This document shows positions 9,971 through 19,265 of a stretch of DNA of 64,000 nt, one piece after another. The DNA lies in assembly GCF_027912835.1 (NCBI RefSeq), contig NZ_CP115768.1, forward strand, positions 1,612,001-1,676,000, written 5' to 3'. The position numbers and the translations under genes are program-made. The stretch is from Paracoccus sediminicola. GTDB taxonomy: Bacteria > Pseudomonadota > Alphaproteobacteria > Rhodobacterales > Rhodobacteraceae. The number at the start of each line of letters is the position of its first letter. The stretch's first letter is position 1. The notes beneath the pieces were generated by a model. The model saw nothing but the letters and a program-made list of their open reading frames with translations, searched no databases and was not told the DNA's origin.

Positions 9971-10429
9971 TTATGCCGCCGGATCGGGACAGCGATAGAA
10001 CCGGACGCCCGTGCCATCCTCTTCGATCTGAAGAATACCGGGCGACAGGCGCATCAGCACCAGGCGTTCGTAATCCTCGCCCTCGCCGGTATTGCAGGTC
10101 AGCTGGACCTCGGTCGCATCGCCCTTGACCTCGCTGCGCGTCGCGCGGCACTGCGCCTCGGTATAGGTGAAGCGAGGTCCATCGACCTCAAGCGCGCCTT
10201 CGCTGCCAGGCTGACCACATTCGCTGGCCCGCAGATTATAGGTTCCGTTCAGGCTGTTGGCCGGCTCGACCGCGCCCGAAGCGACCTCCGGCTCGGCCGG
10301 GGCCGTGGTCTCGTCAACTTGCGCGTCAGCCTCGATCCGGCTGATCGGCTCTTCCTCCATGGGCTCGCAGGCGGCAATCGTTAACGCCGCCACCGCGCCC
10401 ATCGCGCCGAATTTCACAAAACGGTTCAT
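9971..10429 (-). CDS. Putative lipoprotein, function unknown
   Basis: A 152-residue protein with a lipoprotein signal peptide: MNRFVKFGAMGAVAALTIAAC, lipobox TIAAC, so Cys21 would be lipidated. It is followed by an acidic, Pro/Ala/Glu-rich linker to about residue 57, then a compact domain with four cysteines (SECGQPG, AQCRATR, LTCNTGEG, FYRCPDP) that could form two disulfides. GGAGGAAG precedes the ATG. It is the last gene after the M3 peptidase, 30 bases downstream of it on the same strand. I recognise no enzymatic motif. Confidence 0.75.
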   Translation of the reverse strand: MNRFVKFGAMGAVAALTIAACEPMEEEPISRIEADAQVDETTAPAEPEVASGAVEPANSLNGTYNLRASECGQPGSEGALEVDGPRFTYTEAQCRATRSEVKGDATEVQLTCNTGEGEDYERLVLMRLSPGILQIEEDGTGVRFYRCPDPAA

Positions 10430-10459
10430 CGTCTTCCTCCTCTGATGTCCCGCGCGGCC

Positions 10460-12484
10460 TCAGATCAGACCACGCCCTTTCAACAAAGGCTCAACCCCCG
10501 GCATTCGTTCCCTAAATGTGATCCAGAGTTGATCAGCAGGCGCCGATCCGCCCCTTGACAGGATCGATTCCTCAAGCCGCCGCGCTGTCTCGGGATCGAA
10601 GGCGTCGCCTGCCTCGCGAAAGGCGGCGAAGGCATCGGCATCCATCACCTCGGACCAGAGATAGGAGTAATAGCCCGAGGAATAGCCGTCGCCCGAGAAG
10701 ACATGCCCGAAATGCGGCGATGCATGGCGCATGGGAATCGCGGCGGGCGCATCCAGCCCGGCAAGGATCTCGGCCTGCCGCGCCATCGGATCAGCGGCAG
10801 GTTCGCCACGATGCAGCCCCAGATCGACAAGTGCGCTTTGCAGATATTCCAGCGTCGAGAAGCCCTGATCGGCATTTCCCGCCGCAATCACCCGGTCGCG
10901 CAGATCGGCGGGCAGCTTTTCACCGGTATCCACATGGCGCGCGTGTTTGTCGAGGATTTCGGGCTGTTCCAGCCAATGCTCGTAGAGCTGGCTTGGCAGC
11001 TCGACGAAATCGCGCGCGACCGAGGTGCCGGAAATCGAGGGCCATTTCACATCCGACAGGATGTGATGCAGCGCATGGCCGAATTCATGGAAAAGCGTGC
11101 CGGCATCGTCCCAGGACAGATAAGCCGGCTCGCCCGGCCCGGCAGGCGGGGTGAAGTTGCAGACATTGGTGACGATGGCCCGCTGCCCCGCCCCGATCCT
11201 GTGCTGATATTGCAGCGCGCCGCACCACGCCCCCGAGCGTTTCGAGGGCCGCGCGAAATAATCTCCGAGCAGGACCGCCATGTGTCGCCCGTCCCGCGTT
11301 ACCGCCCAGGCGCGCACATCCGGCGACCAGAGCGGCGCGTCGAAAGGCTCGAACTCCAGCCCGAAAAGCCGGTTCGCCACGTCGAAGACCGCACCCAGCA
11401 TCGCATCCAGCGTCAGATAGGGCTTCACCGCGCCCTGATCGAAATCGTGTTCCTGCTGGCGGCGGCGTTCGGCATAGAAGCGCCAATCCCACGGTGCCAG
11501 TTCGGCATTGATGCCGTCCTGCTGCATCATGCCCGACAGGATTTCCTCATCCTCGTCCGCCCGCCTTTTCGCGGCATTCCAGACCTCTGTCAGCAACTCC
11601 TCAACCCGCTCCGCCGTCCCGGCCATCTCGGGTTCCAGCTTGTAGGCGGCGAAATCCTCGTAACCCAGAAGCCGCGCGCGCGCGTGGCGCAGAGCGAGGA
11701 TCTCGGCAATGATCTGGCTGTTATCGGTGGCCTCGCCCCCCGCGCCGTGACCCGAGCCGCGCGCGACCCATCCGCGCCATGCCGCCTCGCGCAGCTCGCG
11801 ATCCTCGGCATATTGCAGGAACGGCACGATCAGCGAGCGGTTCAGCGTGACGACCAGCCCGTCGCGCCCACGCTCCTTCGCCGCGGCGCGCATCATGTCC
11901 AGAAGCCAGTCCGGCAAGCCGGCCAGCCGATCTTCCGGCACCGGCATGACGAAGTCGCGCTCGTCAGCGAGCACGTTCTGGCCGAATTGAGTGTAAAGCA
12001 CGGCGAGGCGCTGCCGGATCTCTGCCATGCGCTCGCGATCCGCGCCGGTCAGCGCCGCCCCTGCGCGGCGGAAATCGCGCAGCGCCAGCTCGGTGATGCG
12101 GCGATCCTGCGGGGCGAGATCACCGGCCTGCTCCCACACCGCGGCGACCCGGTCATAGAGCCGCTTGTCCATGCTGATCCGGCTGTTATGCGCCGCCAGC
12201 ATCGGCGCGAACTCCCGGCTGAGCGCCTCGCGGCGTTCATTCGAATCGACGCCGGTGAGCGTATAGAACACGCCGCAAACCCGGTTCAGCGCCTCGTCCG
12301 CGGTTTCCATCGCCGCCACGCTGTTATCGAAGCTGGCCGGGTCCGGGTTGCTGGCGATCGCCTCGAAAGCCGCCTCGGCCTCGGCCAGTGCCGTCTCCAT
12401 CGCCGGGGCAAAGTCGTCATCGGAAATCAGGTCGAAGCGGGGCAGGCCGTGCGCGCCGCTCCATTCGGTCAATTCGCGGTTCAT
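10460..12484 (-). CDS. M3-family zinc metallopeptidase (oligopeptidase A / Dcp-like)
   Basis: A 674-residue thimet-type peptidase that cleaves short peptides, probably in the cytoplasm since no signal peptide is seen. The zinc motif is FHEFGHALHH, with HEFGH at residues 466-470, and GYSSGYYSYLWSEVMDADAF near the C-terminus is the conserved substrate-binding Tyr/Gly block. The length fits PrlC/Dcp (about 680). The start ATG at 12484 gives MNRELTEWSG. It follows the MoeB-like gene by 24 bases. Whether it is oligopeptidase A or a dipeptidyl carboxypeptidase cannot be settled by eye. Confidence 0.92.
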   Translation of the reverse strand: MNRELTEWSGAHGLPRFDLISDDDFAPAMETALAEAEAAFEAIASNPDPASFDNSVAAMETADEALNRVCGVFYTLTGVDSNERREALSREFAPMLAAHNSRISMDKRLYDRVAAVWEQAGDLAPQDRRITELALRDFRRAGAALTGADRERMAEIRQRLAVLYTQFGQNVLADERDFVMPVPEDRLAGLPDWLLDMMRAAAKERGRDGLVVTLNRSLIVPFLQYAEDRELREAAWRGWVARGSGHGAGGEATDNSQIIAEILALRHARARLLGYEDFAAYKLEPEMAGTAERVEELLTEVWNAAKRRADEDEEILSGMMQQDGINAELAPWDWRFYAERRRQQEHDFDQGAVKPYLTLDAMLGAVFDVANRLFGLEFEPFDAPLWSPDVRAWAVTRDGRHMAVLLGDYFARPSKRSGAWCGALQYQHRIGAGQRAIVTNVCNFTPPAGPGEPAYLSWDDAGTLFHEFGHALHHILSDVKWPSISGTSVARDFVELPSQLYEHWLEQPEILDKHARHVDTGEKLPADLRDRVIAAGNADQGFSTLEYLQSALVDLGLHRGEPAADPMARQAEILAGLDAPAAIPMRHASPHFGHVFSGDGYSSGYYSYLWSEVMDADAFAAFREAGDAFDPETARRLEESILSRGGSAPADQLWITFRERMPGVEPLLKGRGLI

Positions 12485-12508
12485 GGCAATTCTCCTTTGC
12501 CCGCGAAG

Positions 12509-13606
12509 CTACGCCTCGTGACCGCGCTCTGCCACCCCCGAACAGACCGGGCAATCGGCACGGCGCCTAAGCGATATGCGGCGCGTCTCGCCGTGAAGCC
12601 CGTCGAATATCACCATCTGGCTGCGCAGCCCGGTGCCGGCCCCGGCGATCTCTTTGATGGCTTCCAGCGCCATCATCGAGCCGATCACGCCCGGCAGCGG
12701 GCCGACCACACCGGCCTCGGCGCAGGACGGGGCGAGACCGGGTGCCGGCGGGTCGGGGAAGATGCAGGCCATGCAGGGCCCGCCCCCGGCGGGGTCATAA
12801 AGGGAAAGCTGGCCCTCCCATTGGGAAATCGACCCGGCGATCAACGGGACACCGGCGCGCGCACAGAGCGCGTTGATCCGGGCGCGGTCGGCAAAACTGT
12901 CGCAGCCGTCGAGCACCAGATCGAAGCCTGCGATCAGTTCTGCATCACCCGCGCCGATTCGCTGGGAGATGGCGTGGATGTCGATATACGGGTTCAGCGC
13001 ACGAAGCGCCTCTGCCGCGGCCATCCCCTTGGGACGGCCGGTATCGGCGGTGCGGAACAGGATCTGGCGTTGCAGATTGGACAGGCTCACTTCGTCGGGA
13101 TCGGCGATGCACAGCCGACCCACCCCGGCCGCGGCAAGATACAGCGCCGCCGGAGAGCCAAGGCCGCCCGCACCCACGATCAGCACCGAGGAATCGCGCA
13201 ACCGGCCCTGCCCCGGCCCGCCGATCTCGCGCAGCACGTAATGCCGTGCATAGCGGTCCAGCGCGTCGGCCTGTCTCGCGCCGGAATGGATCTTGTCCGA
13301 GGTCTGGCGCGGCGCAACGGCACCGGGCGCGTTCTCGGCGCCCCACCGCGCGCGCGCCGCGCCGCGAAGGCGACGTATAATCGCCGCATAGCCAAGCACG
13401 AGCGCCAGCACGAGCCCCGTGACCAGCCAGCTCTGCACATCGAAGCCGCTAAAGCTGCGATATTCGGCGGCAGGCGCGGCGAGCATAAGCCCGAGGATCG
13501 CAATCCACATCACCACCAGAAGCAGCAATACCCGCAGCACGCCCCATCCCATGATCCAGGCCACGGCGGCAACGCTGAGCAGCCCGAGCGGAAGCAGCAG
13601 CGCCAT
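12509..13606 (-). CDS. MoeB/ThiF/HesA-family adenylyltransferase with N-terminal membrane segments
   Basis: The enzyme adenylates the C-terminal Gly-Gly of a ubiquitin-like sulfur carrier (MoaD or ThiS type). Residues 1 to about 85 contain two to three hydrophobic segments (MALLLPLGLLSVAAVAWIMG, LLLLVVMWIAILGLMLAA, WLVTGLVLALVLGYAAII), then a ~250-residue E1-like domain. That domain has VLIVGAGGLGSPAALYLAAA for ATP, SLSNLQRQILF, DGCDSFADR, and paired zinc cysteines CMAC and CPVC. The membrane part is absent from E. coli MoeB. It lies between dut (6 bases) and the M3 peptidase. Its sulfur-carrier partner is not in the window. Confidence 0.88.
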   Translation of the reverse strand: MALLLPLGLLSVAAVAWIMGWGVLRVLLLLVVMWIAILGLMLAAPAAEYRSFSGFDVQSWLVTGLVLALVLGYAAIIRRLRGAARARWGAENAPGAVAPRQTSDKIHSGARQADALDRYARHYVLREIGGPGQGRLRDSSVLIVGAGGLGSPAALYLAAAGVGRLCIADPDEVSLSNLQRQILFRTADTGRPKGMAAAEALRALNPYIDIHAISQRIGAGDAELIAGFDLVLDGCDSFADRARINALCARAGVPLIAGSISQWEGQLSLYDPAGGGPCMACIFPDPPAPGLAPSCAEAGVVGPLPGVIGSMMALEAIKEIAGAGTGLRSQMVIFDGLHGETRRISLRRRADCPVCSGVAERGHEA

Positions 13607-13612
13607 CGGCCG

Positions 13613-14068
13613 CTAGCCCCGCCCGGTCGAGCCGAAACCGCCACTGCCGCGCGCGGTCTCATCCACCTGGTTGCTGGCGGTAAAGCGTGCCTGAACCACC
13701 GGTGCCACGACGATCTGCGCGACGCGATCTCCGTGACGGATGGTCAGCGGCTGATCCGAAAGATTGATCGCGATCACCCCCACCGGGCCGCGATAATCCG
13801 CGTCGATCGTCCCCACACCGTTCACCAGAGCCAGCCCATCGCGCAGCGCAGCGCCTGAACGCGCCCTCACCTGCACCTCATATCCCGGAGGTATCTGCAT
13901 CTTCAGCCCGGTGGGGATCAGCCGGCGTTCCAAGGGCGCGAGCGTTACCTCACCCCCGCCAAGATCGGCACGCAGATCGGCGCCTGCCGCGCCTGCGGTT
14001 TCATAGGCAGGCAGGGGTAACGCCGGATCGGCGCCGTCATCTTTCAGGATCAGGATTTCTGGGGTCAT
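13613..14068 (-). CDS. dut: Deoxyuridine 5'-triphosphate nucleotidohydrolase (dUTPase)
   Basis: Trimeric dUTPase hydrolyses dUTP to dUMP and pyrophosphate, keeping uracil out of DNA and feeding thyA. Motifs are GAAGADLRADL (1), RARSGAALRDGLALVNGVG (2-3), DADYRGPVGVIAIN with the catalytic Asp, RVAQIVVAP (4) and GSGGFGSTGRG (5, C-terminal P-loop-like). The ATG at 14068 gives 151 residues. A longer frame from 14089 would run through the infC terminator hairpin, so it is rejected. It sits downstream of infC and six bases before the MoeB-like gene. Confidence 0.95.
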   Translation of the reverse strand: MTPEILILKDDGADPALPLPAYETAGAAGADLRADLGGGEVTLAPLERRLIPTGLKMQIPPGYEVQVRARSGAALRDGLALVNGVGTIDADYRGPVGVIAINLSDQPLTIRHGDRVAQIVVAPVVQARFTASNQVDETARGSGGFGSTGRG

Positions 14069-14073
14069 CGCGT

Positions 14074-14100
14074 TAAAAAGGCCGCCCAAAGGCGGCCCCC
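14074..14100 (-). terminator. Rho-independent terminator after infC
   Basis: On the minus strand GGCCGCC-TTTG-GGCGGCC is followed by TTTTTAA. The stem is 7 bp and perfect. It ends six bases before the dut start, so most infC transcripts should stop here. Confidence 0.85.
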
Positions 14101-14117
14101 TTTCCAGTCACACCGGC

Positions 14118-14660
14118 TTAGCGCGGCGCGATCATCATCACCATCTGCCGGCCTTCCAGCTTCGGCATGTTCTCGACCTTCCCCGCCTCGCCGACATCGT
14201 CGCGGACCCGGTTCAGCAATTCCAGCCCAAGATCCTGATGTGCCATCTCGCGGCCCCGGAAGCGGAGCGTGACCTTCACCTTGTCCCCGGCCTCGAGGAA
14301 TTTCATCACATTACGCATCTTTACATCATAGTCGTGCGTGTCGGTCCCCGGACGGAACTTCACTTCCTTGATGTCGATGACCTTCTGTTTCTTCCGGGCC
14401 TCGGCCTCGCGCTTCTGCTGTTCGTATTTGAACTTGCCGAGATCCATGATCTTGCAGACCGGCGGCGAGGCATTCGGCGAAATTTCGACCAGATCCAGAC
14501 CGGCATCCTGTGCCAGTTCAAGCCCGCGGGCGGGCGTGACGACGCCGATATTCTCACCCTCCGCCCCGATCAGGCGGATTTCGGCGACACGGATTCGTTC
14601 ATTGACACGGGGGCCAGAGTCACGGTTTGGGGGCGGCGCATTATGTGGACGACGGGCTAT
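14118..14660 (-). CDS. infC: Translation initiation factor IF-3, ATA start codon
   Basis: IF-3 binds the 30S subunit, checks the start codon and prevents premature subunit joining. The frame runs past the internal ATG at 14447 ([11 protein letters not shown]), because conserved IF-3 sequence continues upstream: [19 protein letters not shown] and [19 protein letters not shown]. The only start that includes [19 protein letters not shown] is ATA at 14660, with AAGGA eight bases upstream; this gives 180 residues, the normal length. infC is the classic gene with a non-ATG start, used for autoregulation because IF-3 itself rejects such codons. The C-terminal domain ends [13 protein letters not shown]. 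Confidence 0.95.
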   Translation of the reverse strand: MARRPHNAPPPNRDSGPRVNERIRVAEIRLIGAEGENIGVVTPARGLELAQDAGLDLVEISPNASPPVCKIMDLGKFKYEQQKREAEARKKQKVIDIKEVKFRPGTDTHDYDVKMRNVMKFLEAGDKVKVTLRFRGREMAHQDLGLELLNRVRDDVGEAGKVENMPKLEGRQMVMMIAPR

Positions 14661-14816
14661 TGTCGGATTCCTTATATCGTAGCAATTGAATGGCAGGCAA
14701 AATAGGCAGATGCCAGCGGCTATTCAACCGGATATGACGCGATTTCGTTCCATTCTGCGGGGTTTCCGCGCATCGGGCGATATGGCAAGAGGCAGGCAGA
14801 AGATGGAAGACCGCGC

Positions 14817-15614
14817 ATGAGCAGGATAATCGCCGCGATCATCGCCGCCGTGGCCGTGCTGAGCATCGGCTGGTGGGGCTGGAACAATCGGGATGAGTTG
14901 CTGGCAGGGTCGCAGCGCTGGCTGCCGGGCGCGGGCGAGCAGGCTTCGACGCCGGATGACGCGCCACCCGTGGAGACCGGAACGAAGATGGATGAGCCCG
15001 CCCTCCCGGCCGAAGACAGCGCGTCACAGCAGGAATTGCCCGCGCAGGACGGCCCTGCCGAGCAAGACGCCGACGAGGTGGCGGAAGCAGCGGCTGCGCC
15101 GAAGCCTACCCCTGCCCCGGTCGATGAACCCTTGCCGGAAGAGACCGGCAGCGCCATGGCCATCGAGATCGAGCGGGTGGCCGAGGCGACGATTTCTGCC
15201 GCCGATGCCCGCGCCCGGGCCGAAGCGACCGCACGCGCCGAGGCGAAAGCCCGCGAGGCAGCCTCCGCGCAGATCAGCGACGCCATCTCGCCGCTGCTGA
15301 GCGACGGGAATTTCGCACCTGCGACGATCCGCGACAGGCTCGCGAGCCTTCCTGCTCCGGGGACGGGGCTGGAAGCGCGGATTCGCGACGGGCTGCGCGA
15401 TGACATTCTGTCGGTGCTCGACGAAGCCGAGGCCGGTCTCGCCGCTGCGGCGAGTGCCGACGCTTTGTCAAACGCCGCCCCTGCCGACCATGAGACCGCA
15501 GATGCGGGACCGGTCACCATCACACGCGGCGGCGAAGACCCCGCACTCGACGACGCCGACGCGGAATCCATCGACCCTGACGTCTACATCTCCCGCATCG
15601 AGGCGCTGTTGTGA
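14817..15614 (+). CDS. Membrane-anchored, Ala/Glu-rich protein of unknown function
   Basis: A 265-residue protein with one N-terminal membrane segment (IIAAIIAAVAVLSIGWWGW), then a long Pro/Ala/Glu/Asp-rich linker to about residue 115. A predicted helical segment follows, rich in Ala, Arg and Glu (ADARARAEATARAEAKAREA), then SPLLSDGNFAPATIRDRLAS. The topology suggests a periplasmic domain on a membrane anchor. The stop overlaps the GTG start of the next gene (GTGA), so the two are translationally coupled. I do not recognise a family. Confidence 0.7.
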   Translation: MSRIIAAIIAAVAVLSIGWWGWNNRDELLAGSQRWLPGAGEQASTPDDAPPVETGTKMDEPALPAEDSASQQELPAQDGPAEQDADEVAEAAAAPKPTPAPVDEPLPEETGSAMAIEIERVAEATISAADARARAEATARAEAKAREAASAQISDAISPLLSDGNFAPATIRDRLASLPAPGTGLEARIRDGLRDDILSVLDEAEAGLAAAASADALSNAAPADHETADAGPVTITRGGEDPALDDADAESIDPDVYISRIEALL

Positions 15615-16474
15615 CCCCTCCGACACTCACCGGATATCTCCGCGCGCGCCCGGCAGAGATCCGCAAGGGCCCCATCGCGATCATTCTCTGCGAGGATGAG
15701 ATCGAAATCCCCTCGACTCTTGCCCGCTGCGCCGAGATCGGTTTTGCGATGACGCTGGCGCTCTCTCCCGAGCCGCTCCCGGCCTCTGTTTCGCAACCCG
15801 GTCTGCGCAATCTGATCTTCGACACGCGCCGCCCCGATGCCCATGTCGAGGCGGTGAATGCGGTGAATGATGCCGTCCCGCCGGGAACATGGATCTATTA
15901 CGGCTATAATGCCGAATATCTGTTCTATCCCTTCTCGGAATCTCGGCGCATCGGCGAGATGCTAGAGTTTCACACCCATGAGCGGCGCTCGGCGGTGCTG
16001 AGCTATGTCATCGACCTTTATGCCGAGGATCTGGAGCGTTTCCCGCACGCGGTCAGCCCGGAGCACTGCATGTTCGACGCCACCGGCTATTACGCGCTCG
16101 GTCGTCGCGATGCAGAGGGGCGGTTCCACGAACGCCAGCTGGATTTTCACGGCGGGCTGCGCTGGCGCTTCGAGGAGTTCATTCCCGAGGATCGCCGCCG
16201 CATCGACCGCATCGCGCTGTTCCGCACCGCCGAGGGGCTGCGGCTGCTGCCCGATCACCGCTTCAATATCGAGGAATACAACACCTATTCCTGCCCTTGG
16301 CATCACAACCTGACCGCCGCCATTGCCTCGTTCCGTGTCGCCAAGGCGCTGAGCCGCAACCCCGGCTCTCGCGATGAAATCAGCGGTTTTGCCTGGCGAA
16401 ACAGCCGCCGCTTTGAGTGGAATTCGCAGCAGCTTATGGATCTGGGGCTGATCGAGCCGGGCCAGTGGTTTTGA
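15611..16474 (+). CDS. Glycosyltransferase-family-2-like protein with degenerate DxD motif
   Basis: A 287-residue protein beginning at a GTG that overlaps the previous stop. The block [16 protein letters not shown] aligns by eye with the WVLVVDADEFLVYP block of GT2 proteins of the Glyco_tranf_2_4 type, and VIDLYAEDL matches their following DLY segment. The metal-binding D-A-D is replaced by Y-N-A. The C-terminal part [17 protein letters not shown] and [14 protein letters not shown] is distinctive and probably family-conserved. It may be a non-catalytic or altered transferase paired with the membrane protein upstream. The family call is inference. Confidence 0.55.
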   Translation: MTPPTLTGYLRARPAEIRKGPIAIILCEDEIEIPSTLARCAEIGFAMTLALSPEPLPASVSQPGLRNLIFDTRRPDAHVEAVNAVNDAVPPGTWIYYGYNAEYLFYPFSESRRIGEMLEFHTHERRSAVLSYVIDLYAEDLERFPHAVSPEHCMFDATGYYALGRRDAEGRFHERQLDFHGGLRWRFEEFIPEDRRRIDRIALFRTAEGLRLLPDHRFNIEEYNTYSCPWHHNLTAAIASFRVAKALSRNPGSRDEISGFAWRNSRRFEWNSQQLMDLGLIEPGQWF

Positions 16475-16559
16475 GCCGCTGCTTGCGTGGCAAGCGGCGC
16501 AGGTGGTAGACCTCGCGTCAAATCCGCTCAAATGCCCGATAAGAAAGGCTGATCCCTGC

Positions 16560-17069
16560 ATGGCGATGGAACAAACCAAATTCGATAAGGATGCGCTGTT
16601 GGCATGTGCCCGCGGCGAGCTCTTCGGTCCCGGCAATGCGCAGCTGCCCGAGCCACCAATGCTGATGATGGACCGGATCACCGAGGTCTCGGAAGATGGC
16701 GGCGCACACGGCAAGGGCCATATCACCGCCGAGTTCGACATCAATCCGGATCTGTGGTTCTTCGAATGCCATTTCCCCGGCAACCCCATCATGCCCGGCT
16801 GCCTGGGTCTGGACGGGCTGTGGCAGCTGACCGGCTTCAATCTGGGCTGGCGCGGCTGGCAGGGGCGGGGCTATGCGCTTGGCGTGGGCGAGGTCAAGCT
16901 GACCGGCATGGTGCGCCCGGATCGCAAGATGCTGACCTATAAGGTCGATTTCACCAAGGCCGTGCAGACTCGCCGCCTGACCATGGGCGTGGCCGACGGC
17001 ATCGTTGAGGCCGATGGCGAGGTGATTTATCAGGTCAAGGACATGAAGGTCGCCCTCTCGGAAAGCTGA
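16560..17069 (+). CDS. fabA: 3-hydroxydecanoyl-[ACP] dehydratase/isomerase
   Basis: FabA dehydrates 3-hydroxydecanoyl-ACP and isomerises trans-2 to cis-3-decenoyl-ACP, which starts unsaturated fatty acid synthesis. The catalytic pair is His71 in [20 protein letters not shown] and Asp85 in the same block. The ATG at 16560 gives 169 residues, close to 172 in E. coli, and AAAGG lies upstream; a longer frame from 16503 is unlikely. It is followed on the same strand by a small membrane protein, then fabB and fabI, so the anaerobic-type unsaturated pathway is complete here. Confidence 0.96.
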   Translation: MAMEQTKFDKDALLACARGELFGPGNAQLPEPPMLMMDRITEVSEDGGAHGKGHITAEFDINPDLWFFECHFPGNPIMPGCLGLDGLWQLTGFNLGWRGWQGRGYALGVGEVKLTGMVRPDRKMLTYKVDFTKAVQTRRLTMGVADGIVEADGEVIYQVKDMKVALSES

Positions 17070-17152
17070 CATGAATTTGTCACTTTTCCTGCTGCTCGAC
17101 TAGCGGCGCCGGAACCGAAAGGTTAACTCCTGAGAATACCAGGAGGCCCGGC

Positions 17153-17926
17153 TTGCATCATTTCACGCTCTGGCGGACCGTTTCCGCAGCACTCTGCTTC
17201 GCTCTTATCGCAGCCATATTTGGCATGGCCGAGGGCGATCTTACCGACCAGTTCGGCGAGGGGAAATCCGGGACGCTGCTGTCCGGGCTGATGCTGGCGC
17301 TGATCGGGCTGGCGAGCTTTCGCATTTACCAGATCCGCAAATCCGAGCAGAGAGCGGGCGACGGCCGGCCAGAGACGCTCTGGCTGCTGCTGGCGCTGGC
17401 CTTTGCCTTTCTTTGCCTCGATGAGAGTTTCCAGATCCATGAGGGGATTGACCAGGCGCTGCACAGCATCACCGGGCTGACCGAAACCGCGCTGACCGAC
17501 CGGATCGACGATTTCATCATCTTGGCCTACGGGCTGATCGGCGTGGCAATCCTGTTTTTTCACCGCCGCGAGGTGACGCGGATCCCGGGGCTGAGCCGGT
17601 TTCTGATCGCCGGCTTCGCGCTGACCGTGCTTCAGACCGGATTCGACGCATTGAGCAATGGTGACGAGCTGGGTGGCTGGCTCGGGCTCGGCCCGGCGCG
17701 GGCGGCGATCGTTCAGGATCTGGCCAGCCTGACCGAAGAGATACTGAAACTTCTGGCCGAGGCGGTGTTGCTGGCGGGTTTCGCGCAGGCGCTCCGCCAT
17801 TTGCGTGACGTTGACGGCTCCGACCCGACATTCGAAGCGCGCTGGCACTCGCATCGCAGCATCTTTCTGCACCGCCGCGCGCATGGCTCTGGCCGGGACC
17901 GCGAGAGCGCCGGAAAAAAGGGTTGA
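17153..17926 (+). CDS. Multi-pass membrane protein of unknown function, TTG start
   Basis: A 257-residue protein with about six hydrophobic segments, such as FALIAAIFGMAE, LSGLMLALIGLASF, WLLLALAFAFLC, FIILAYGLIGVAILFF and FLIAGFALTVLQ. FLCLDESFQIHEGID holds a D-E-x4-H-E arrangement inside or next to a membrane helix, which could bind a metal or be catalytic. The TTG at 17153 has a strong AGGAGG six bases upstream, so the start is well supported. It sits between fabA and fabB, but no lipid-related family is recognised. Confidence 0.72.
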   Translation: MHHFTLWRTVSAALCFALIAAIFGMAEGDLTDQFGEGKSGTLLSGLMLALIGLASFRIYQIRKSEQRAGDGRPETLWLLLALAFAFLCLDESFQIHEGIDQALHSITGLTETALTDRIDDFIILAYGLIGVAILFFHRREVTRIPGLSRFLIAGFALTVLQTGFDALSNGDELGGWLGLGPARAAIVQDLASLTEEILKLLAEAVLLAGFAQALRHLRDVDGSDPTFEARWHSHRSIFLHRRAHGSGRDRESAGKKG

Positions 17927-18028
17927 AAACAACGCAATCCCCTGCGCGGGGTTGTGTGATATGCCTCACAGGACTATTTCTGGCCCGAACGGGGTCAGCC
18001 CCATGAACGAACGGGAAGAGGAGCGTGC

Positions 18029-19258
18029 ATGCGCCGCGTCGTCATCACCGGGCTGGGGATCGTCTCGCCCATCGGAAACAATGCCTCGGAAGTCACCGAG
18101 AGCCTGAAGGCAGGCCGGTCGGGCATCGTCTTTGCACCGGAATATGCCGAGCACGGCTTTCGCAGCCAGGTGCACGGCAAGCCTCAGATCACGCTGGAAG
18201 ACCATATCGACAAGCGCAACCTGCGCTTCATGGGGCCCGGCGCGGCCTATAACTTCATTGCAATGGAACAGGCCATTGCCGATTCCGGGCTGGAGGAAAG
18301 CGACGTCTCGAACCCGCGCACCGGGCTGGTGATGGGATCGGGCGGGCCGTCCACCTCGAATTTCTTCGATGCGCATCAGATCGTGATCGAAAAGGGCAGC
18401 CCCAAGCGGATGGGTCCGTTCATGGTGACGCGCTGCATGTCCTCGACCAACTCGGCAACGCTGGCCACGCCGTTCAAGATCAAGGGGGTGAATTATTCGA
18501 TCACCTCGGCCTGTTCGACGAGCGCGCATTGCATCGGCAATGGCGTCGAGCAGATCCAGATGGGCAAGCAGGATATCGTCTTTGCCGGAGGCGGCGAGGA
18601 ACTTGACTGGACGCTCTCCTGCCTCTTCGACGCGATGGGGGCGATGTCGTCGAAATATAATGACACGCCGGAAACGGCATCGCGCCCCTACGATGTCAGC
18701 CGCGACGGTTTCGTCATCGCGGGCGGCGGCGGCGTGGTCGTGCTGGAAGAGCTGGATCATGCCCGCGCGCGCGGCGCGAAGATCTATGCCGAGGTCACGG
18801 GCTACGGCGCGACCTCGGACGGGCATGACATGGTCGCCCCCTCTGGCGAGGGCGGAGAGCGCTCGATGCGGGTGGCGCTGTCCACCCTGCCCGAAGGCCG
18901 CCAGATCAGCTATATCAACGCGCATGGCACCTCGACCCCGGTGGGCGATATTTCCGAGGTGCAGGCGACGCGGAATATTTTCGGCGAGGGCAGCACCCCG
19001 CCCATCGCCTCGACCAAGTCGCTGACCGGCCACAGCCTCGGCGCGACCGGCGTGCATGAGGCGATTTATTCGCTGCTGATGATGCAGAATGGCTTCATCG
19101 CGGCATCGGCGAATGTGAACGAGCTTGACCCGGCCCTGAAACCCGAGGAAATCGCAACCCAGCGTGTCGACAATGTCGAATTCGACTCGGTCCTGTCCAA
19201 CAGCTTCGGCTTCGGCGGAACCAACGCGACGCTGGTGATGTCGAAATATTCGGAGTGA
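18029..19258 (+). CDS. fabB: 3-oxoacyl-[ACP] synthase I
   Basis: FabB elongates acyl-ACP with malonyl-ACP and is needed for the unsaturated branch that starts with FabA. The 409-residue thiolase-fold protein has Cys162 in [15 protein letters not shown], then histidines in [13 protein letters not shown] and [12 protein letters not shown], which gives the Cys-His-His triad. [13 protein letters not shown] closes the protein. GAAGAGGAG precedes the ATG. It is eight bases from fabI. Confidence 0.96.
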   Translation: MRRVVITGLGIVSPIGNNASEVTESLKAGRSGIVFAPEYAEHGFRSQVHGKPQITLEDHIDKRNLRFMGPGAAYNFIAMEQAIADSGLEESDVSNPRTGLVMGSGGPSTSNFFDAHQIVIEKGSPKRMGPFMVTRCMSSTNSATLATPFKIKGVNYSITSACSTSAHCIGNGVEQIQMGKQDIVFAGGGEELDWTLSCLFDAMGAMSSKYNDTPETASRPYDVSRDGFVIAGGGGVVVLEELDHARARGAKIYAEVTGYGATSDGHDMVAPSGEGGERSMRVALSTLPEGRQISYINAHGTSTPVGDISEVQATRNIFGEGSTPPIASTKSLTGHSLGATGVHEAIYSLLMMQNGFIAASANVNELDPALKPEEIATQRVDNVEFDSVLSNSFGFGGTNATLVMSKYSE

Positions 19259-19265
19259 ACGTGAC

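Noticed and set aside
10703..13858. A 1,051-codon plus-strand frame across the peptidase and MoeB-like genes.
   Set aside because: It is antisense to two genes with clear motifs (HEFGH; GAGGLG) and has Arg/His/Gln-rich composition typical of shadow frames.
17930..18028. CCCC-TGCGC-GGGG as a terminator before fabB.
   Set aside because: The stem is only four base pairs and no T tract follows.
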